DNA of 64,000 nt from NCBI GenBank assembly GCA_903926465.1, contig CAIYJE010000160.1, forward strand, positions 141,430-205,429, read 5' to 3'. Made by a program: the position numbers and the translations under genes. The notes beneath the pieces were generated by a model. It made no database searches. It was given only the letters and a program-made list of their open reading frames with translations, and was not told the DNA's origin. Positions 1 to 10,227 of the stretch are shown here, piece after piece; positions within the stretch are counted from its first letter, which is position 1; every line of letters begins with the position of its first letter. This DNA comes from an uncultured Planctomycetales bacterium (lineage in GTDB: Bacteria > Planctomycetota > Planctomycetia > Isosphaerales > Isosphaeraceae).

Positions 1-232
<232 letters not shown>

Positions 233-263
233 GGCATGCCGCTTGATTGGGACTGTAGGTTAA

Positions 264-298
264 AAAAAAGACCCCGGCATGAAGCCGGGGTCTTTTTC
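264..298. terminator. bidirectional rho-independent terminator between leuB and the ferredoxin gene
   Basis: A stem AGACCCCGGC / GCCGGGGTCT with a 5-nt loop ATGAA is flanked by an A-run on the left and a T-run on the right, so it can terminate transcription on both strands. It sits exactly between two convergent genes. Confidence 0.9.
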
Positions 299-326
299 TA
301 TTTCAAGCGTTGAGGTCGGAATCGAA

Positions 327-629
327 TTACTTCGAAGCGGCCTTTTTGCAGGATGGGCCTTCGAGTGGGGCTTTCTTTTCGGTGATCACAGGCCACTTGG
401 GTGCCTCGTCGGCATTGAGCGCAGTGAACTCTTTCCAATCGTCGGGCAGATTGTCCTCGTGGAAAATCGCCTCGACCGGACACTCGGGCACACAGGCCTC
501 ACAATCAATGCATTCTTCCGGGTGGATGAACAGCAGTTGAGGGCCTTCGTAAAAACAGTCAACCGGGCAAACCACAACGCAATCTGTGTATTTGCACTCA
601 AAGCAGGGTTCAGCGACCACATGGGCCAT
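327..629 (-). CDS. fdxA: ferredoxin family protein (3Fe-4S/4Fe-4S, FdxA-like)
   Basis: A 100-residue electron carrier. The N-terminus has the CxxxxxCxxxCP arrangement of a 3Fe-4S cluster, followed by [12 protein letters not shown], which binds a 4Fe-4S cluster. This is the classical seven-iron FdxA layout with an acidic C-terminal tail. The frame stays open upstream to 683, but I chose the Met at 629 because the protein then starts MAHVV like family members and a GAGGAG Shine-Dalgarno lies about 10 nt upstream. It is convergent with leuB and probably monocistronic. The electron donor and acceptor cannot be told from sequence. Confidence 0.88.
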   Translation of the reverse strand: MAHVVAEPCFECKYTDCVVVCPVDCFYEGPQLLFIHPEECIDCEACVPECPVEAIFHEDNLPDDWKEFTALNADEAPKWPVITEKKAPLEGPSCKKAASK

Positions 630-798
630 CGCGCTCAGGCTCCTCGGGACGGGCTCTCGTGGATCATTGATGACACAGACCATCGATATGCGTGAAGCAC
701 AGAGACCTGTATCGGAATTGGCTCATCATAGGGGAGGACGATTCCGAGAATCAAGCGAACCTCGTCCCCTCCCCTCTCTGAGCGTCCAAAAAAATGGT

Positions 799-1377
799 TC
801 AGGGCTTGGCTGGAACGAGTTTGGCGGACTTGATTGTGATGGGCTCAACCGGAACGTCATCGTGGCCCTTCTTTGAGGTGGTACGAACGCCGGCGATCTT
901 GTCGACCACTTCCATTCCCTCGATGACCTTGCCGAAGACGGCATATCCATCGCCCTGATCCAGGAACGCGTTGTCCTTCAGGTTGACGAAGAACTGGGCG
1001 GTGGCAGAGTGTGGGTTGGCCGTGCGGGCCATGGCCAGGGTGCCACGCTTGTTGGTGAGGCCATTGCGTGACTCGTTCCGGATCGGCTTATCGGTTCCCT
1101 TTTCGCTCATGTCCGGATTCATGCCGCCGGTCTGGATCATGAAGCCAGGGATGACCCGGTGAAAGATCACGCCGTTGTAGTGCCCCTTCTCAACATACTT
1201 GAGGAAGTTCTCGGTGCTCTTGGGCGCCTTGGCACCGTCTAGTTCCACCGTGATATTTCCCATGGAGGTTTCGAGCACGACCACGGGATTACCATCCTCG
1301 GCCGCCTGGGCTTGAATTCCAGCAAAGGACAAAGACGCACACAGGGCCAACCGAGAGAACGAGCGACGATTCAACAT
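799..1377 (-). CDS. ppiA: peptidyl-prolyl cis-trans isomerase, cyclophilin type, exported
   Basis: This 192-residue protein starts with a signal peptide (RRSFSRLALCASLSFAGIQAQA, cleavage near residue 25), so it acts outside the cytoplasm. The rest is one cyclophilin domain with FHRVIPGFMIQTGG, the active-site arginine and phenylalanine in that stretch, the AMART/AQFFVNL signature and YAVFGKVIEGMEVVDKI. It catalyses prolyl isomerisation during folding of exported proteins. An AGGAG ribosome site lies a few nt upstream of the ATG. It follows the TPR gene on the same strand and may be cotranscribed with it across 0.16 kb. Confidence 0.92.
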   Translation of the reverse strand: MLNRRSFSRLALCASLSFAGIQAQAAEDGNPVVVLETSMGNITVELDGAKAPKSTENFLKYVEKGHYNGVIFHRVIPGFMIQTGGMNPDMSEKGTDKPIRNESRNGLTNKRGTLAMARTANPHSATAQFFVNLKDNAFLDQGDGYAVFGKVIEGMEVVDKIAGVRTTSKKGHDDVPVEPITIKSAKLVPAKP

Positions 1378-1536
1378 TCCAAACTCCTGAAAAGAATTGA
1401 GACGGTTATCGGCCGGTTAAGTGACCCGCAACCGCATGGCATGCCATACCGCGGGAGCTCAGTCGATCGAACGGGATGAAAATCAGGGTGATCTTTGAAT
1501 TCGTGAAGGGCCGGTTTTGTGTCCCGGCCCACAAGA

Positions 1537-4500
1537 TCAGCGACCGAAGCGGGCGCTGAACTGCTCCAGTTCCAGGACCAAGGCGCTGGGCATATCGGCA
1601 CGGCCGGCCTCGGCCTTATCCAGGCAGGCTCGTGCGCGAGCCTTATCTTCGGCACGGTCGGCCAGCAACTTGGCCATATGGTAGTTAAGAACAGGATGCT
1701 CTGGGGCCTTACGAAGGCCATCTTCAAATGTGGCTTCGGCTTCCCGCACCTTGCCCACCTCGGCCTGAATCGAGCCCAGGGTATCAAGGAAGTCTGGGGG
1801 CAGATTGGCCGCATCCATGCGTCGAGCAAACCCCTCGGCCACATCCAGTGCTTCCGCATGGCGAGCCAGGTAACGGTGCAGGATCCAGGCCTTGTTATTC
1901 ACAGCCTCCAGCGTGTCAGGCTGCAAGACGAGCACACGGTCGTACTCCTTCACGGCCCTGGTCAGGAGGTCCCGATCGGGTTCTGCCGAAGATGAGGTCT
2001 CTGCCTGAGCCAGCAGAATGTCACCGAGCGTGAGATGGACGATCGGCCGATCAAGGAGTTCAGCGGCTTTTTCACCCCAGGGGGTGGCCAGATCCGACCG
2101 GCCGGCCCGGTGATAACCCACGGCAATCGCCAGGCTAAACGCCCCGGTTGTATCACGCTGGCCAAAGCTCCTGGCCAGTTGATCAGCACGTGCCAGCGAG
2201 GCGGGCTCGACAGCTTTGCCAGCACTGGCCGGCTCACTCAGGCGCTGAATCAAGAGAGCCAGTGCCGCATCATCGTCTGGCAGGATCTTGAGGCAGCTTT
2301 CCAGGGTGGCAACAGCCTTGCTGCGCGTTCCCTTGGCAACCTGCAGATCCGAAAGAAGGTGATAAGCATCGGCGTTGGAGGCATCGGTCTTGATCGCCTT
2401 GGCAAGCAGCTCAGCGGCCTCGTCACGCCGTTTCGCCGTTTCCGCCGCAGTGCCGGCCATGCGAACCAGCGCCTGGGCCTTGAGCACAAGGGCGGCGGGT
2501 AGTTCACTCTGAGACTCGATTACCGCCGATGCCTGCTTGAGAGCAGCGTCCGGGCGGCCAGCCCCAATTTCAGCTCGACCCAAAGCAAGCCGGAAGTCGG
2601 ACCGGGACGGGCTTCGCTCCAGGGCTTCTTCGTAGGCGCGAGCCGCTTCGTCGGGCCGTCCCACGGCTGCCGCCACTCGGGCTTTAAGAATGGGACCGGC
2701 GGGTGACGCCTTTTGCTGATCGGTCATCAACTGGCCAATCTGGGCCGCGCGAGCCATGTCGCCTGTCTGGATGGCTAGCTCCCCTTCAAGTTCCAGGAAC
2801 CTGGGATCTTGCGGGAACGACTTGCCGGCTTCCACGATCAGGGCCGACGCCCCCTCAGAGGCACGCGTCATGGCCGACGGGTCTTGCCGACTAGCGGCAT
2901 CGCTCGCCTCTGCAGTTTTCAGTGTGATCTGCCTGGCCAGGATGGCTGCAGCCGCTGCCCCTTTCGGATCAGCCTTCAGTAGGTCCGCAGCAAGCAAGGT
3001 CTGCGCCTTATCAAACTGCCGGCTGTCTCGATAGGCGTCTACCAGCACGCTCCGTGCAGAGGACTGAGAATCCACCTGCACCAGGTCTTCCAGAGATGAG
3101 ATGGCCTGGGGATCCTTTGCCAGGACCATGATCTGGTAGCGGGCGCGAATCAATTCCACGCTGTTCGGGTACTTGACCAGCCCTTCGTCCAGAACGGCTC
3201 TGGCCAGTTTCAGCCCCTCTTCCCCTTTGAGGTTCTCAAGGGCAGACATCAGCAGAAACAGGCCAGCCGGAGCATTACCCGCGTCAATGGATTTACGAAC
3301 TAGCTCGGTGGCGGCAGGTAACTGATTCTTGGAGGTCAGCGTCAACGCTTTCAGTGAGATCGCCGGTGCGTGATTGGGGTTCTCGGCAAGCACGCGGTCG
3401 AGTTCACGAGCAGAGGCCACATCATCATTCTGACGGCGGTAGAAGTCGGCCGCCTGAACTCGCTCGTCGGCAGTGGTTTTGGGGTCGCGGAGCAACTCCA
3501 CCACTTCCGCCTTGGCACGAGTTGGGTCGCCACCTGCCGCACGAGCCATGGCCAGGTTCCAGCGCGCCCCTCGGGTAAGCTGGTCCGCGGGGTGCTCTCG
3601 CACAAGTTCCTCAAACCGGGCCACCGCCGTGCCATAATCTTGTCGATCCATGGCCATCGATGCCAACGCCCACTGGGCAGCGGTCGCCAGAGGAACTCCA
3701 CCTTCTAGCTCCTTGACTGGCTTTTCCACCAGAATCTGTTCCAGGATCTGGCGTGCCTCCACGCTTGATCCATTTTCTTCCTGAAGCCGCGCTTTCCAGA
3801 AGAGGGCAATCTTATTTTCTGGGTCTTTCTTGAGCGCTTCGTCCAGAAGAGCCGTGGTCTCAGCGCTACGCCCTTCAGAGAAGGCAAGCTGAGCTTCCAG
3901 CAGGTCCGGTGCGGCCGACTCTGACCAGCGATCCCGAATCTGGCGGATCGCCTTGAGGGCCGCCTCGTGATCCTTCTCGGCAATCTCAAGAGTGGCCAGC
4001 TGCACCAGTCCGCTTGAGGTTTCAGACTTTTCGGTTAACGACGTCAAGAGTGCGCGGGCCTCACCCGGATTCTTCAGCGGACCGGCCAGGATCTTGGCTC
4101 TCAGCAGCAGAAGTTCTTCCTGACCCGGATGATCTGCCATGAAGGAAGCCAGCAGGCGATCAGCCGCGGCCGCATCTCCAGATTCTTGAGTGAGGGCAGC
4201 ATCGAGTGCCACCAACTCGGAGTTTTCAGGGAACCGCGTACGAGCCGCCTCAAGCCGCTTACGAGCAGATTTGGTGTCCCCCTTCTCTCGAAGGGTCAGA
4301 ATGGCGAGCATCTCGGACGGGGCATCGGCACCAACTCCGGAAACCAGTGAGTCCGTTGAACCGCCCAGCAAGGCATCAAGCTGGGCCATTCGAAGTTCGA
4401 TGCCCTTGGTTTTCGGGTAACCGGCCTGAAGTGCTGCCTGATATTCTCGTCTTGCCTGGAGTCGGCTCTCGGTGGAAGGGCGTGCCTGATAAATTTCCGC

Positions 4501-6099
4501 AAGCAGCATGTGCAGTGTGGGGATCAGATCGGCCCCAACCCGGCCTTGCTGGGCATCCGCCAGCAGACGGTTGGCAATGGGCTCGGCCGTCTCTGGATAG
4601 CCGGCTTGCAGAACCGACCATGCAGCCCAGATCTGGTAGCGGGGGTCAAGCTGACTACCACCCATGCGATAAGCATCTTGAAGATGCTGGCGGCCCAACC
4701 CCTTCTCGCCGGTCTGGATCAAGGCGACTCCGTAAAGTGCCTGCGCGGTGGGAACGTCTTTCAAGCCTTCAGCGGCCGCACGCAAGTGCGAGAGCGCAGA
4801 GGCAATACGGTTTGGATCACGAACTTCGGATTCTGTTCCTGGCTGGGCTTTATCGGCCCCGGCAATTTCCAGGTCGATCACACCCCTGAAAAGATGTCCC
4901 AACGCCTGGTAGCGAGGCGTGGTGCTTGCCAGCAGCGATTCGATCAGGGGTGCAGCCTTGTCAAATCGCTGGAGATCGGACGAGTCTGCCAGAGCAGCCT
5001 TGATCCCAATTTCTCGGAGTTCGGCCGCGGTGGGAATCCAGACCGCAAGTGAAGCTGTGGGAAGTGCCAGGCCCTGCCCCACAACCTCCAGGCATCGTTC
5101 GCGCTGGTTTCTGTAAAGCAAATATTCTGCAAAACCCTGGTAGGGGCGAAGATCCTGACCGGCGGACGCGGAGGTCACCTTGCGAAAATTCTGATCGGCC
5201 ACTTCGGCCAGTGCGTCGGCCAGCTTACCAATCTGTTCATCTTTCCGAATTGGTTCGGCAGAGGTGTTGATATGTCGCTGAGCTTTCTCAATGAGCCGGA
5301 TCACTGCACTCACACGGGCGGGCGGCGAAACTTCCGGCAGAGCGGCTGCCTCTGTTCGAAAAGCCTCTAGCCGCACAGCCAGCGTGGCAGGATCGCTCGC
5401 ATGCACCACGTCAATCAGCCTGAGATGAATCCGCGCCAGCGGGTCATTGCCAGCCGCTCCAGGAGAGCTAGAGCGGAACCCTTCAAGCAGTGTCTCCAGT
5501 TCCTTGGATTCCTGCTTCAGTTCACTAACCCGAGCACGTACCCACAAGGTTCGCTCACGATTGGGTTCCTTGGCTTCCAGCAACGCCAGGTGTGTTCGTG
5601 CTTCGCTCTCATTGACAGGCTGCTGATCAAGTGCTTCGCAGGCCAGTACGTAATGAACGTCCGGATCGCTGGACTCCAGTGGTTGCAGCTCGTGAGCCCA
5701 GTGGATGCTGTCTGACCACTCCTCATGTTCCAAAGCATCGGTCAGCAAGGCTTGCCTTGGTTCGGCCATCTGCTTGCCGAATTTCGCGGCGTCCGAAAGT
5801 GCTTTTAACCGCTCGGCACGTAAACGCTGGCCGGCTTCCGGATCTTTCTCGGACCAAGTTGCCAGAAAGTCGGCGATTTCGAGGTGGATCTTCGGGTTTC
5901 GAGGGTCGCGCTGGAGCGCCTGAGCGTATCGAACCTTCGCCTGATCGAATCGGCCAGCCGTCACATCGGCGCGGGCGATTGGTAAAACATCTTCGGCACG
6001 CTTGGGCACAATTACCGCAAGCAGGGCAAGCAACCCCACAGCGCCCAGGACCACAAACAAGCCACTCAGAATGATCAACGGCTTCCAGCGCACGGACAT
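1537..6099 (-). CDS. very large membrane-anchored TPR-repeat protein
   Basis: At 1520 residues this is the longest gene in the window. It has one N-terminal transmembrane anchor (about residues 8-32, LFVVLGAVGLLALLAVIV), then almost entirely helical tetratricopeptide-like repeats to the C-terminus, with recognisable A-x-x-x-Y/F-x-x-A-L and DP-xN capping motifs (for example ARAYEEALERSPS and AVKEYDRVLVLQPD). No catalytic domain is visible. Topology suggests a periplasmic or membrane-surface scaffold for protein-protein contacts. It resembles the PrsT/PEP-CTERM-associated TPR class in length, but no exosortase genes are seen nearby. The partner is unknown. Confidence 0.85.
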   Translation of the reverse strand: MSVRWKPLIILSGLFVVLGAVGLLALLAVIVPKRAEDVLPIARADVTAGRFDQAKVRYAQALQRDPRNPKIHLEIADFLATWSEKDPEAGQRLRAERLKALSDAAKFGKQMAEPRQALLTDALEHEEWSDSIHWAHELQPLESSDPDVHYVLACEALDQQPVNESEARTHLALLEAKEPNRERTLWVRARVSELKQESKELETLLEGFRSSSPGAAGNDPLARIHLRLIDVVHASDPATLAVRLEAFRTEAAALPEVSPPARVSAVIRLIEKAQRHINTSAEPIRKDEQIGKLADALAEVADQNFRKVTSASAGQDLRPYQGFAEYLLYRNQRERCLEVVGQGLALPTASLAVWIPTAAELREIGIKAALADSSDLQRFDKAAPLIESLLASTTPRYQALGHLFRGVIDLEIAGADKAQPGTESEVRDPNRIASALSHLRAAAEGLKDVPTAQALYGVALIQTGEKGLGRQHLQDAYRMGGSQLDPRYQIWAAWSVLQAGYPETAEPIANRLLADAQQGRVGADLIPTLHMLLAEIYQARPSTESRLQARREYQAALQAGYPKTKGIELRMAQLDALLGGSTDSLVSGVGADAPSEMLAILTLREKGDTKSARKRLEAARTRFPENSELVALDAALTQESGDAAAADRLLASFMADHPGQEELLLLRAKILAGPLKNPGEARALLTSLTEKSETSSGLVQLATLEIAEKDHEAALKAIRQIRDRWSESAAPDLLEAQLAFSEGRSAETTALLDEALKKDPENKIALFWKARLQEENGSSVEARQILEQILVEKPVKELEGGVPLATAAQWALASMAMDRQDYGTAVARFEELVREHPADQLTRGARWNLAMARAAGGDPTRAKAEVVELLRDPKTTADERVQAADFYRRQNDDVASARELDRVLAENPNHAPAISLKALTLTSKNQLPAATELVRKSIDAGNAPAGLFLLMSALENLKGEEGLKLARAVLDEGLVKYPNSVELIRARYQIMVLAKDPQAISSLEDLVQVDSQSSARSVLVDAYRDSRQFDKAQTLLAADLLKADPKGAAAAAILARQITLKTAEASDAASRQDPSAMTRASEGASALIVEAGKSFPQDPRFLELEGELAIQTGDMARAAQIGQLMTDQQKASPAGPILKARVAAAVGRPDEAARAYEEALERSPSRSDFRLALGRAEIGAGRPDAALKQASAVIESQSELPAALVLKAQALVRMAGTAAETAKRRDEAAELLAKAIKTDASNADAYHLLSDLQVAKGTRSKAVATLESCLKILPDDDAALALLIQRLSEPASAGKAVEPASLARADQLARSFGQRDTTGAFSLAIAVGYHRAGRSDLATPWGEKAAELLDRPIVHLTLGDILLAQAETSSSAEPDRDLLTRAVKEYDRVLVLQPDTLEAVNNKAWILHRYLARHAEALDVAEGFARRMDAANLPPDFLDTLGSIQAEVGKVREAEATFEDGLRKAPEHPVLNYHMAKLLADRAEDKARARACLDKAEAGRADMPSALVLELEQFSARFGR

Positions 6100-6391
6100 C
6101 AGGCACTCCTCCTTGGCCAGGCCGGTTCACCGTTGTGGAGATCCCCCTCAACGTGCACCTTCTTGATGCGTTGAGGGCAAACAGCGGTGAACCTGGATCA
6201 CATACCCAGCGAACCAAGCGCCAGGCGGATCAAATTGTCGGGTGAGCAACTCGGGTGGCGGACTCGGTCAACAAGCTCAAACAGAGCCTGGAAAACTTTA
6301 ACTCGGCAGGGGCAATATCACAAAGAAGTCGAAAGACACGATAGCCGAGGTTCAACCCCGGCTCAAGAGCAACCACCCGGCACAACCGGTT

Positions 6392-7339
6392 TCACCGAAC
6401 GAACCGGTTCGGATTGTCCAGAAACGCCTGCCGATGTGTGGAGTCTGGAAATTCATAACGCACGCCTTCGTGGACCTGGGAGCAGTTGGGAACCCCGCGA
6501 ACCAGCCGACCGTCTGAAGCGCGACAGTGCGGGCAATATCCTTCGCCTCCAAGCTCACCACGGGCGTACCGGTCGGGATCGCTGGCAAAGGACTTACGGC
6601 TGGCCTCGTCTTTGCACAGGTACAATCGCTCTCGGTAGTAAACCGCAAACCGAGGGTCTCCGTTCTCGGCATCGTCTCGATCTTGCAGCGTAACCGGGCA
6701 GCGCCCTCGCTGGGCCGGCAAATATTTCACAGGGTCTGCCTGAAACCGGGCCTGGGCGGCGGCATCCTGAAACCGGTACTCCAGACCATCGTAGGATGTG
6801 CGAATTTGAGCCTGGCCGGAAACAATTTCACCATGCTCAATCAAGGTGACCGGACAACTGCCCCCCATCGCTATTTCTGTTGGTACGTCTTCCGGTTGGG
6901 GCGGAATCAGAGGCCTGAGCTGAGCTTCAGCCGCCTGAAGAAACCCCAGGAACTGCTCAGGCGAACGGTAGCCCTGAACGCGAGCAAATTCCCGACCGGT
7001 AGGATCGAGCACGATGGTGGTGGGCAGCTTGACCACACCGAAATGGGCCATCAGATCTTCGCGGTGCTCAGAATGAATGAGCACAGGCTGGAACCGAGTT
7101 TTTGCCAGACTTGCCACCGGGGCCCAGGGAAAGACCTCGGCATCCATGCGCCGACAGAAATGGCACCACGAACCGGTGAACTGTAGCCAGATTAGTTTTG
7201 GATTGGTGCGAGACTCGGCCAGGACCTGCTCAAGATCTGTCCGCCAGTAAAATGCTGGCTCTTGTGCCCCGGAATGGTAGCTGACAGCAAGTTGAGAAAA
7301 GCCCAAAATCAGTGCGCAAACGATCCTTCGATGGCGCAT
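6392..7339 (-). CDS. exported thioredoxin-fold protein with three YHS-like repeats
   Basis: A 315-residue protein with an N-terminal signal sequence (about residues 1-25) and a thioredoxin domain at about 30-145. The redox motif is CHFC (C59, C62) after FTGSW, and the cis-proline is in KLPTTIVLD. Residues ~155-315 hold three related segments of the form CPVT ... Y..L.YRF.d..a...F..dP.ky, resembling YHS domains, which often bind metal or sit beside metal-handling domains. Likely roles are disulfide or metal-centre chemistry in the periplasm. Fusion of a single thioredoxin to three YHS-like units is uncommon. Function is inferred only. Confidence 0.75.
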   Translation of the reverse strand: MRHRRIVCALILGFSQLAVSYHSGAQEPAFYWRTDLEQVLAESRTNPKLIWLQFTGSWCHFCRRMDAEVFPWAPVASLAKTRFQPVLIHSEHREDLMAHFGVVKLPTTIVLDPTGREFARVQGYRSPEQFLGFLQAAEAQLRPLIPPQPEDVPTEIAMGGSCPVTLIEHGEIVSGQAQIRTSYDGLEYRFQDAAAQARFQADPVKYLPAQRGRCPVTLQDRDDAENGDPRFAVYYRERLYLCKDEASRKSFASDPDRYARGELGGEGYCPHCRASDGRLVRGVPNCSQVHEGVRYEFPDSTHRQAFLDNPNRFVR

Positions 7340-7551
7340 CGAAACCTCCGACGTTCGTCACCCCAGAAAGCACAAAATATCAGACGAGATCTGCCTTAAA
7401 ATCCAAGGCAGCGTGACCCCGTCCCTGGGGTGTCGCCCTCAACCGGGCGTGCCGATCCACCGGCTCACAAACATCGCGAAACCTCTATTGTCACAATCTT
7501 AGAGATCGGTATGTGTCTGGTTCAAATCCATAAAAAGCATCTGAAACCTGG

Positions 7552-7574
7552 TCACGGTTTGAAGTCAACCGTGA
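7552..7574 (-). terminator. possible weak terminator hairpin downstream of the small membrane protein gene
   Basis: Perfect 8-bp inverted repeat TCACGGTT / AACCGTGA with a 7-nt loop, just downstream of the stop at 7591 on the minus strand. The T-rich stretch (CTTTTTATG) lies about 20 nt further on rather than directly after the stem, so this is only a candidate. Confidence 0.35.
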
Positions 7575-7590
7575 GACACAAAACCGAAGC

Positions 7591-8217
7591 TCAGATCCCT
7601 TTGCCGTGGGTATTTCGGGACTTGTTCATACTCACAGGGGGACTCAGGATCACCTGAAGCAAAATGGCTTCGCGGATCCGCTCTGGATTGGAAAGAGCTT
7701 CACGCATGGAATCCAGCGTTACCGTGCGTCTGGTATTGGGATTACTGGAAGAATCTTCGCTGACCGACGTATTGAAGGATGACTGATTGATGCTGTTGGA
7801 ATCGCTCCGACTCAAGTTTTCTTGCGCCGGTCTTTGGCCGGGGGCGGCACCCAAAGCTGCGGCTTTAGGTGGCTTACTGCCCCGCCGGCCGGTTGGAACC
7901 GGATCAAGAATGGATGCCGTTGGAATATTCCGGAAAGATTGATCAACAATCACAACTCCTTCAGCCCGCGAATTCGCCCTTTTCCCTTGTGGGGATGGAG
8001 TGCGCCTGGCGGCGGGAGAAGGAGTTGTGGGTCTGATGACCAACCCGGTCGATCGGGCGACAGGTTCCGCGCCTGGGCGTGGGCCAAGGCGGCTCCCCGT
8101 GGAGCGTGCCCTTTGCGCCGCAGACGCCTGGCGGTTGTAGATCTGACTCAGAGCCCAGAAAATCAGGAACGCAGCGGGTACCAGAAGCCTGAGCAGAGAG
8201 TCGCCGTTATTGTTCAT
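7591..8217 (-). CDS. uncharacterised small membrane protein with disordered region
   Basis: A 208-residue protein of unknown function. An N-terminal hydrophobic segment (about residues 9-25, LLVPAAFLIFWALSQIY) is followed by a long Ser/Pro/Arg-rich low-complexity region. A short C-terminal helix (about 168-190, MREALSNPERIREAILLQVILSPP) looks like the only folded element. It lies 60 nt downstream of the flotillin gene on the same strand, so it probably belongs to the floA/nfeD membrane-domain operon. I recognise no family. Confidence 0.6.
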   Translation of the reverse strand: MNNNGDSLLRLLVPAAFLIFWALSQIYNRQASAAQRARSTGSRLGPRPGAEPVARSTGLVIRPTTPSPAARRTPSPQGKRANSRAEGVVIVDQSFRNIPTASILDPVPTGRRGSKPPKAAALGAAPGQRPAQENLSRSDSNSINQSSFNTSVSEDSSSNPNTRRTVTLDSMREALSNPERIREAILLQVILSPPVSMNKSRNTHGKGI

Positions 8218-8277
8218 GGCTACATCTTTTCCGTTTCGCTCGGAAGAGCGACCAGAAGGATTCGGGACGATCTCAAC

Positions 8278-9348
8278 TCAGGAGCCGGGGGTTGTTTCAC
8301 GGCGGAGTGAGGAATTTGCGGATGTACCGGCAATTGCCGACCGCATTTCCGTATCGGCCTGAACATTTTTTAGGCTGTAGTACTCGGCAATCCCCAGATT
8401 TCCTTTCCGGAACGCCTCGGCAATGGCCAGAGGAACCTCGGCTTCGGCGGCCACCACCTTGGCTCGGTTTTCTTGGACCAACGCCACGTTTTCTTGTTCT
8501 GTTGCCACGGCCGCGGCCCGGCGTTCTTCGGCTTTGGCACGGGCCACGCGCACATCGGCCTCGGCCTGAGCCGCTTGCAAATTGGCACCGATATTGTCAC
8601 CCACATCGACGTCGGCGATGTCGATGGAAAGGATCTCGAACGCCGAGCCTGCGTCCAGTCCCTTTTCAAGTACCCGCTTGGAGATGGTGTCTGGGTTCTC
8701 CAGAACCGCGTTATGGGTCTCCGCAGATCCGATGGTGGTCACAATCCCTTCGCCCACTCGCGCGATAATCGTCTCTTCGGTGGCACCGCCAACCAGGCGG
8801 TCGATATTTGTGCGTACGGTCACTCGTGCCTTCACCTTGAGCTGAATGCCGTCCTTGGCCACCGCGTCAATGGTCTGGCGGCCCTTGGCGGGGTCTGGGC
8901 AATCAATCACCTTGGGATTCACGCTGGTCTGCACAGCATCCAGCACGTTTCGGCCCGCCAGGTCAATAGCCGAGGCTCGCTTCCACGACAGCGGAATATC
9001 CGCACGGTTGGCTGCAATCAACGCCCGAACCACGTTCGGCACATTTCCACCAGCCAGGTAATGCGCTTCCAGAGACTGACGAGTTACCCCGTCTTTGTCC
9101 GAAATTCCAGCCTGTACGGCCATGATCTTGGACCGAACGATGACGTTGGGATTCACCTTACGAAAGGTCATTCCAACCAGATCAAAGAGCCCGATTCCCG
9201 CGTTGGTGGTGACCGACTGAATCCACAAGTTGAAATACTTCGCGAAAAGCACAAACAGGGCGAACGCGAACAGAATGATCACGCCTGCCCCAACCATGAA
9301 CGGTACGGTCATGTCGGAGGGCATCTGGGCAAAAGGCAACTGGGCCAT
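8278..9348 (-). CDS. floA: flotillin-like membrane scaffold protein FloA
   Basis: This 356-residue SPFH-domain protein organises functional membrane microdomains. An N-terminal membrane hairpin segment (about residues 16-37) precedes the SPFH domain with [32 protein letters not shown] and [34 protein letters not shown], which are typical of the Bacillus YqfA/FloA group. Residues ~245-300 form an Ala/Glu-rich coiled coil for oligomerisation. Length and architecture match the family. It sits between an NfeD-type gene upstream and a small membrane protein downstream, and NfeD-flotillin pairing is a known conserved association. Confidence 0.93.
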   Translation of the reverse strand: MAQLPFAQMPSDMTVPFMVGAGVIILFAFALFVLFAKYFNLWIQSVTTNAGIGLFDLVGMTFRKVNPNVIVRSKIMAVQAGISDKDGVTRQSLEAHYLAGGNVPNVVRALIAANRADIPLSWKRASAIDLAGRNVLDAVQTSVNPKVIDCPDPAKGRQTIDAVAKDGIQLKVKARVTVRTNIDRLVGGATEETIIARVGEGIVTTIGSAETHNAVLENPDTISKRVLEKGLDAGSAFEILSIDIADVDVGDNIGANLQAAQAEADVRVARAKAEERRAAAVATEQENVALVQENRAKVVAAEAEVPLAIAEAFRKGNLGIAEYYSLKNVQADTEMRSAIAGTSANSSLRRETTPGS

Positions 9349-9433
9349 GTTGTACCTCTGGGGTTGAATGAGTTTTGGAGAGTTGTCCCTGGTTGGGGAT
9401 CATTGGAAGCACGAAAAACCGAAATTTATCGAC

Positions 9434-9946
9434 CTAGCTGGAAAATTCTTCCAGAGCGGGAATCTCTGCGCGTCTCACCGAAAGCCGTTGACCACGAACC
9501 TGAACGACCTGAACCAGAGTTCCGGCCGGTAGCAACCCGTCCTCGGCTGAACCTTCGAATTTTCGACCATCCAGGTCGACCATTCCGGTTGGCTTCAGCG
9601 GGGTCAGGCAACGCCCGAACTGACCGACCAGGTGATGCAGTAAGGTCTGATCCAGGTCGGATGCGGAAGGATCAGGCTCCGGCGGCTTGAGTGTCAGTCT
9701 CTTTCCGAGCGGAGTCTTGGGCCACAGGCTGACCGCTAGCATGAGTGTAAGCGGCAGCAACAGGCCAGTCACCATCAGGAACAGCCATCCATAGGCCGTG
9801 GTGGTGAACGCAAGATAAAGGCTAATCCCCACAAATCCGAACGCCATCAGGCCAATCAGTCCACCCGATGGAATGAAAGCCTCTGAAACAAACAAAAATA
9901 GAGCGACCGCCAGCGTGAGAATCGGCCAGACAAGTTCGATTCTCAT
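9434..9946 (-). CDS. NfeD-like membrane protein, short form
   Basis: A 170-residue protein with three to four N-terminal transmembrane helices (within residues 4-75) and a C-terminal OB-fold-like domain (about 105-165) containing GMVDLDGRKFEGSAEDGLLPAGTLVQVVQVRGQRLSVR, the diagnostic NfeD C-terminal pattern. Short NfeD proteins lack the ClpP-like serine protease domain, and none is seen here. They partner with flotillins, which fits the floA gene 85 nt downstream. The start ATG lies about 280 nt from the divergent lysC gene, so the shared intergenic region probably holds both promoters. Confidence 0.85.
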   Translation of the reverse strand: MRIELVWPILTLAVALFLFVSEAFIPSGGLIGLMAFGFVGISLYLAFTTTAYGWLFLMVTGLLLPLTLMLAVSLWPKTPLGKRLTLKPPEPDPSASDLDQTLLHHLVGQFGRCLTPLKPTGMVDLDGRKFEGSAEDGLLPAGTLVQVVQVRGQRLSVRRAEIPALEEFSS

Positions 9947-10227
9947 GAAGCCCTCTCAGAGGTCCAGACCATGCGCATGAATACTCTAGATTCAGTTTAC
10001 TGAACGGATAGCCCCTCGCCAACAGGTAGAGTCCACCAACCCGGTCGAATTGATACGATCCGCCCAGATTGATTCGGCGGTACAACGCCACATGCACCCA
10101 CGCACGCACTGCCGCCCGTAAGCTGAAGTACTAGACCGATGACGCGGCTTGCTTCCTTTCGTTATGCTTTCCCACTCTCTCACAGGTTCATAGATCACGA
10201 TCACGGCAAGGTCCGAGGACGGCGACG

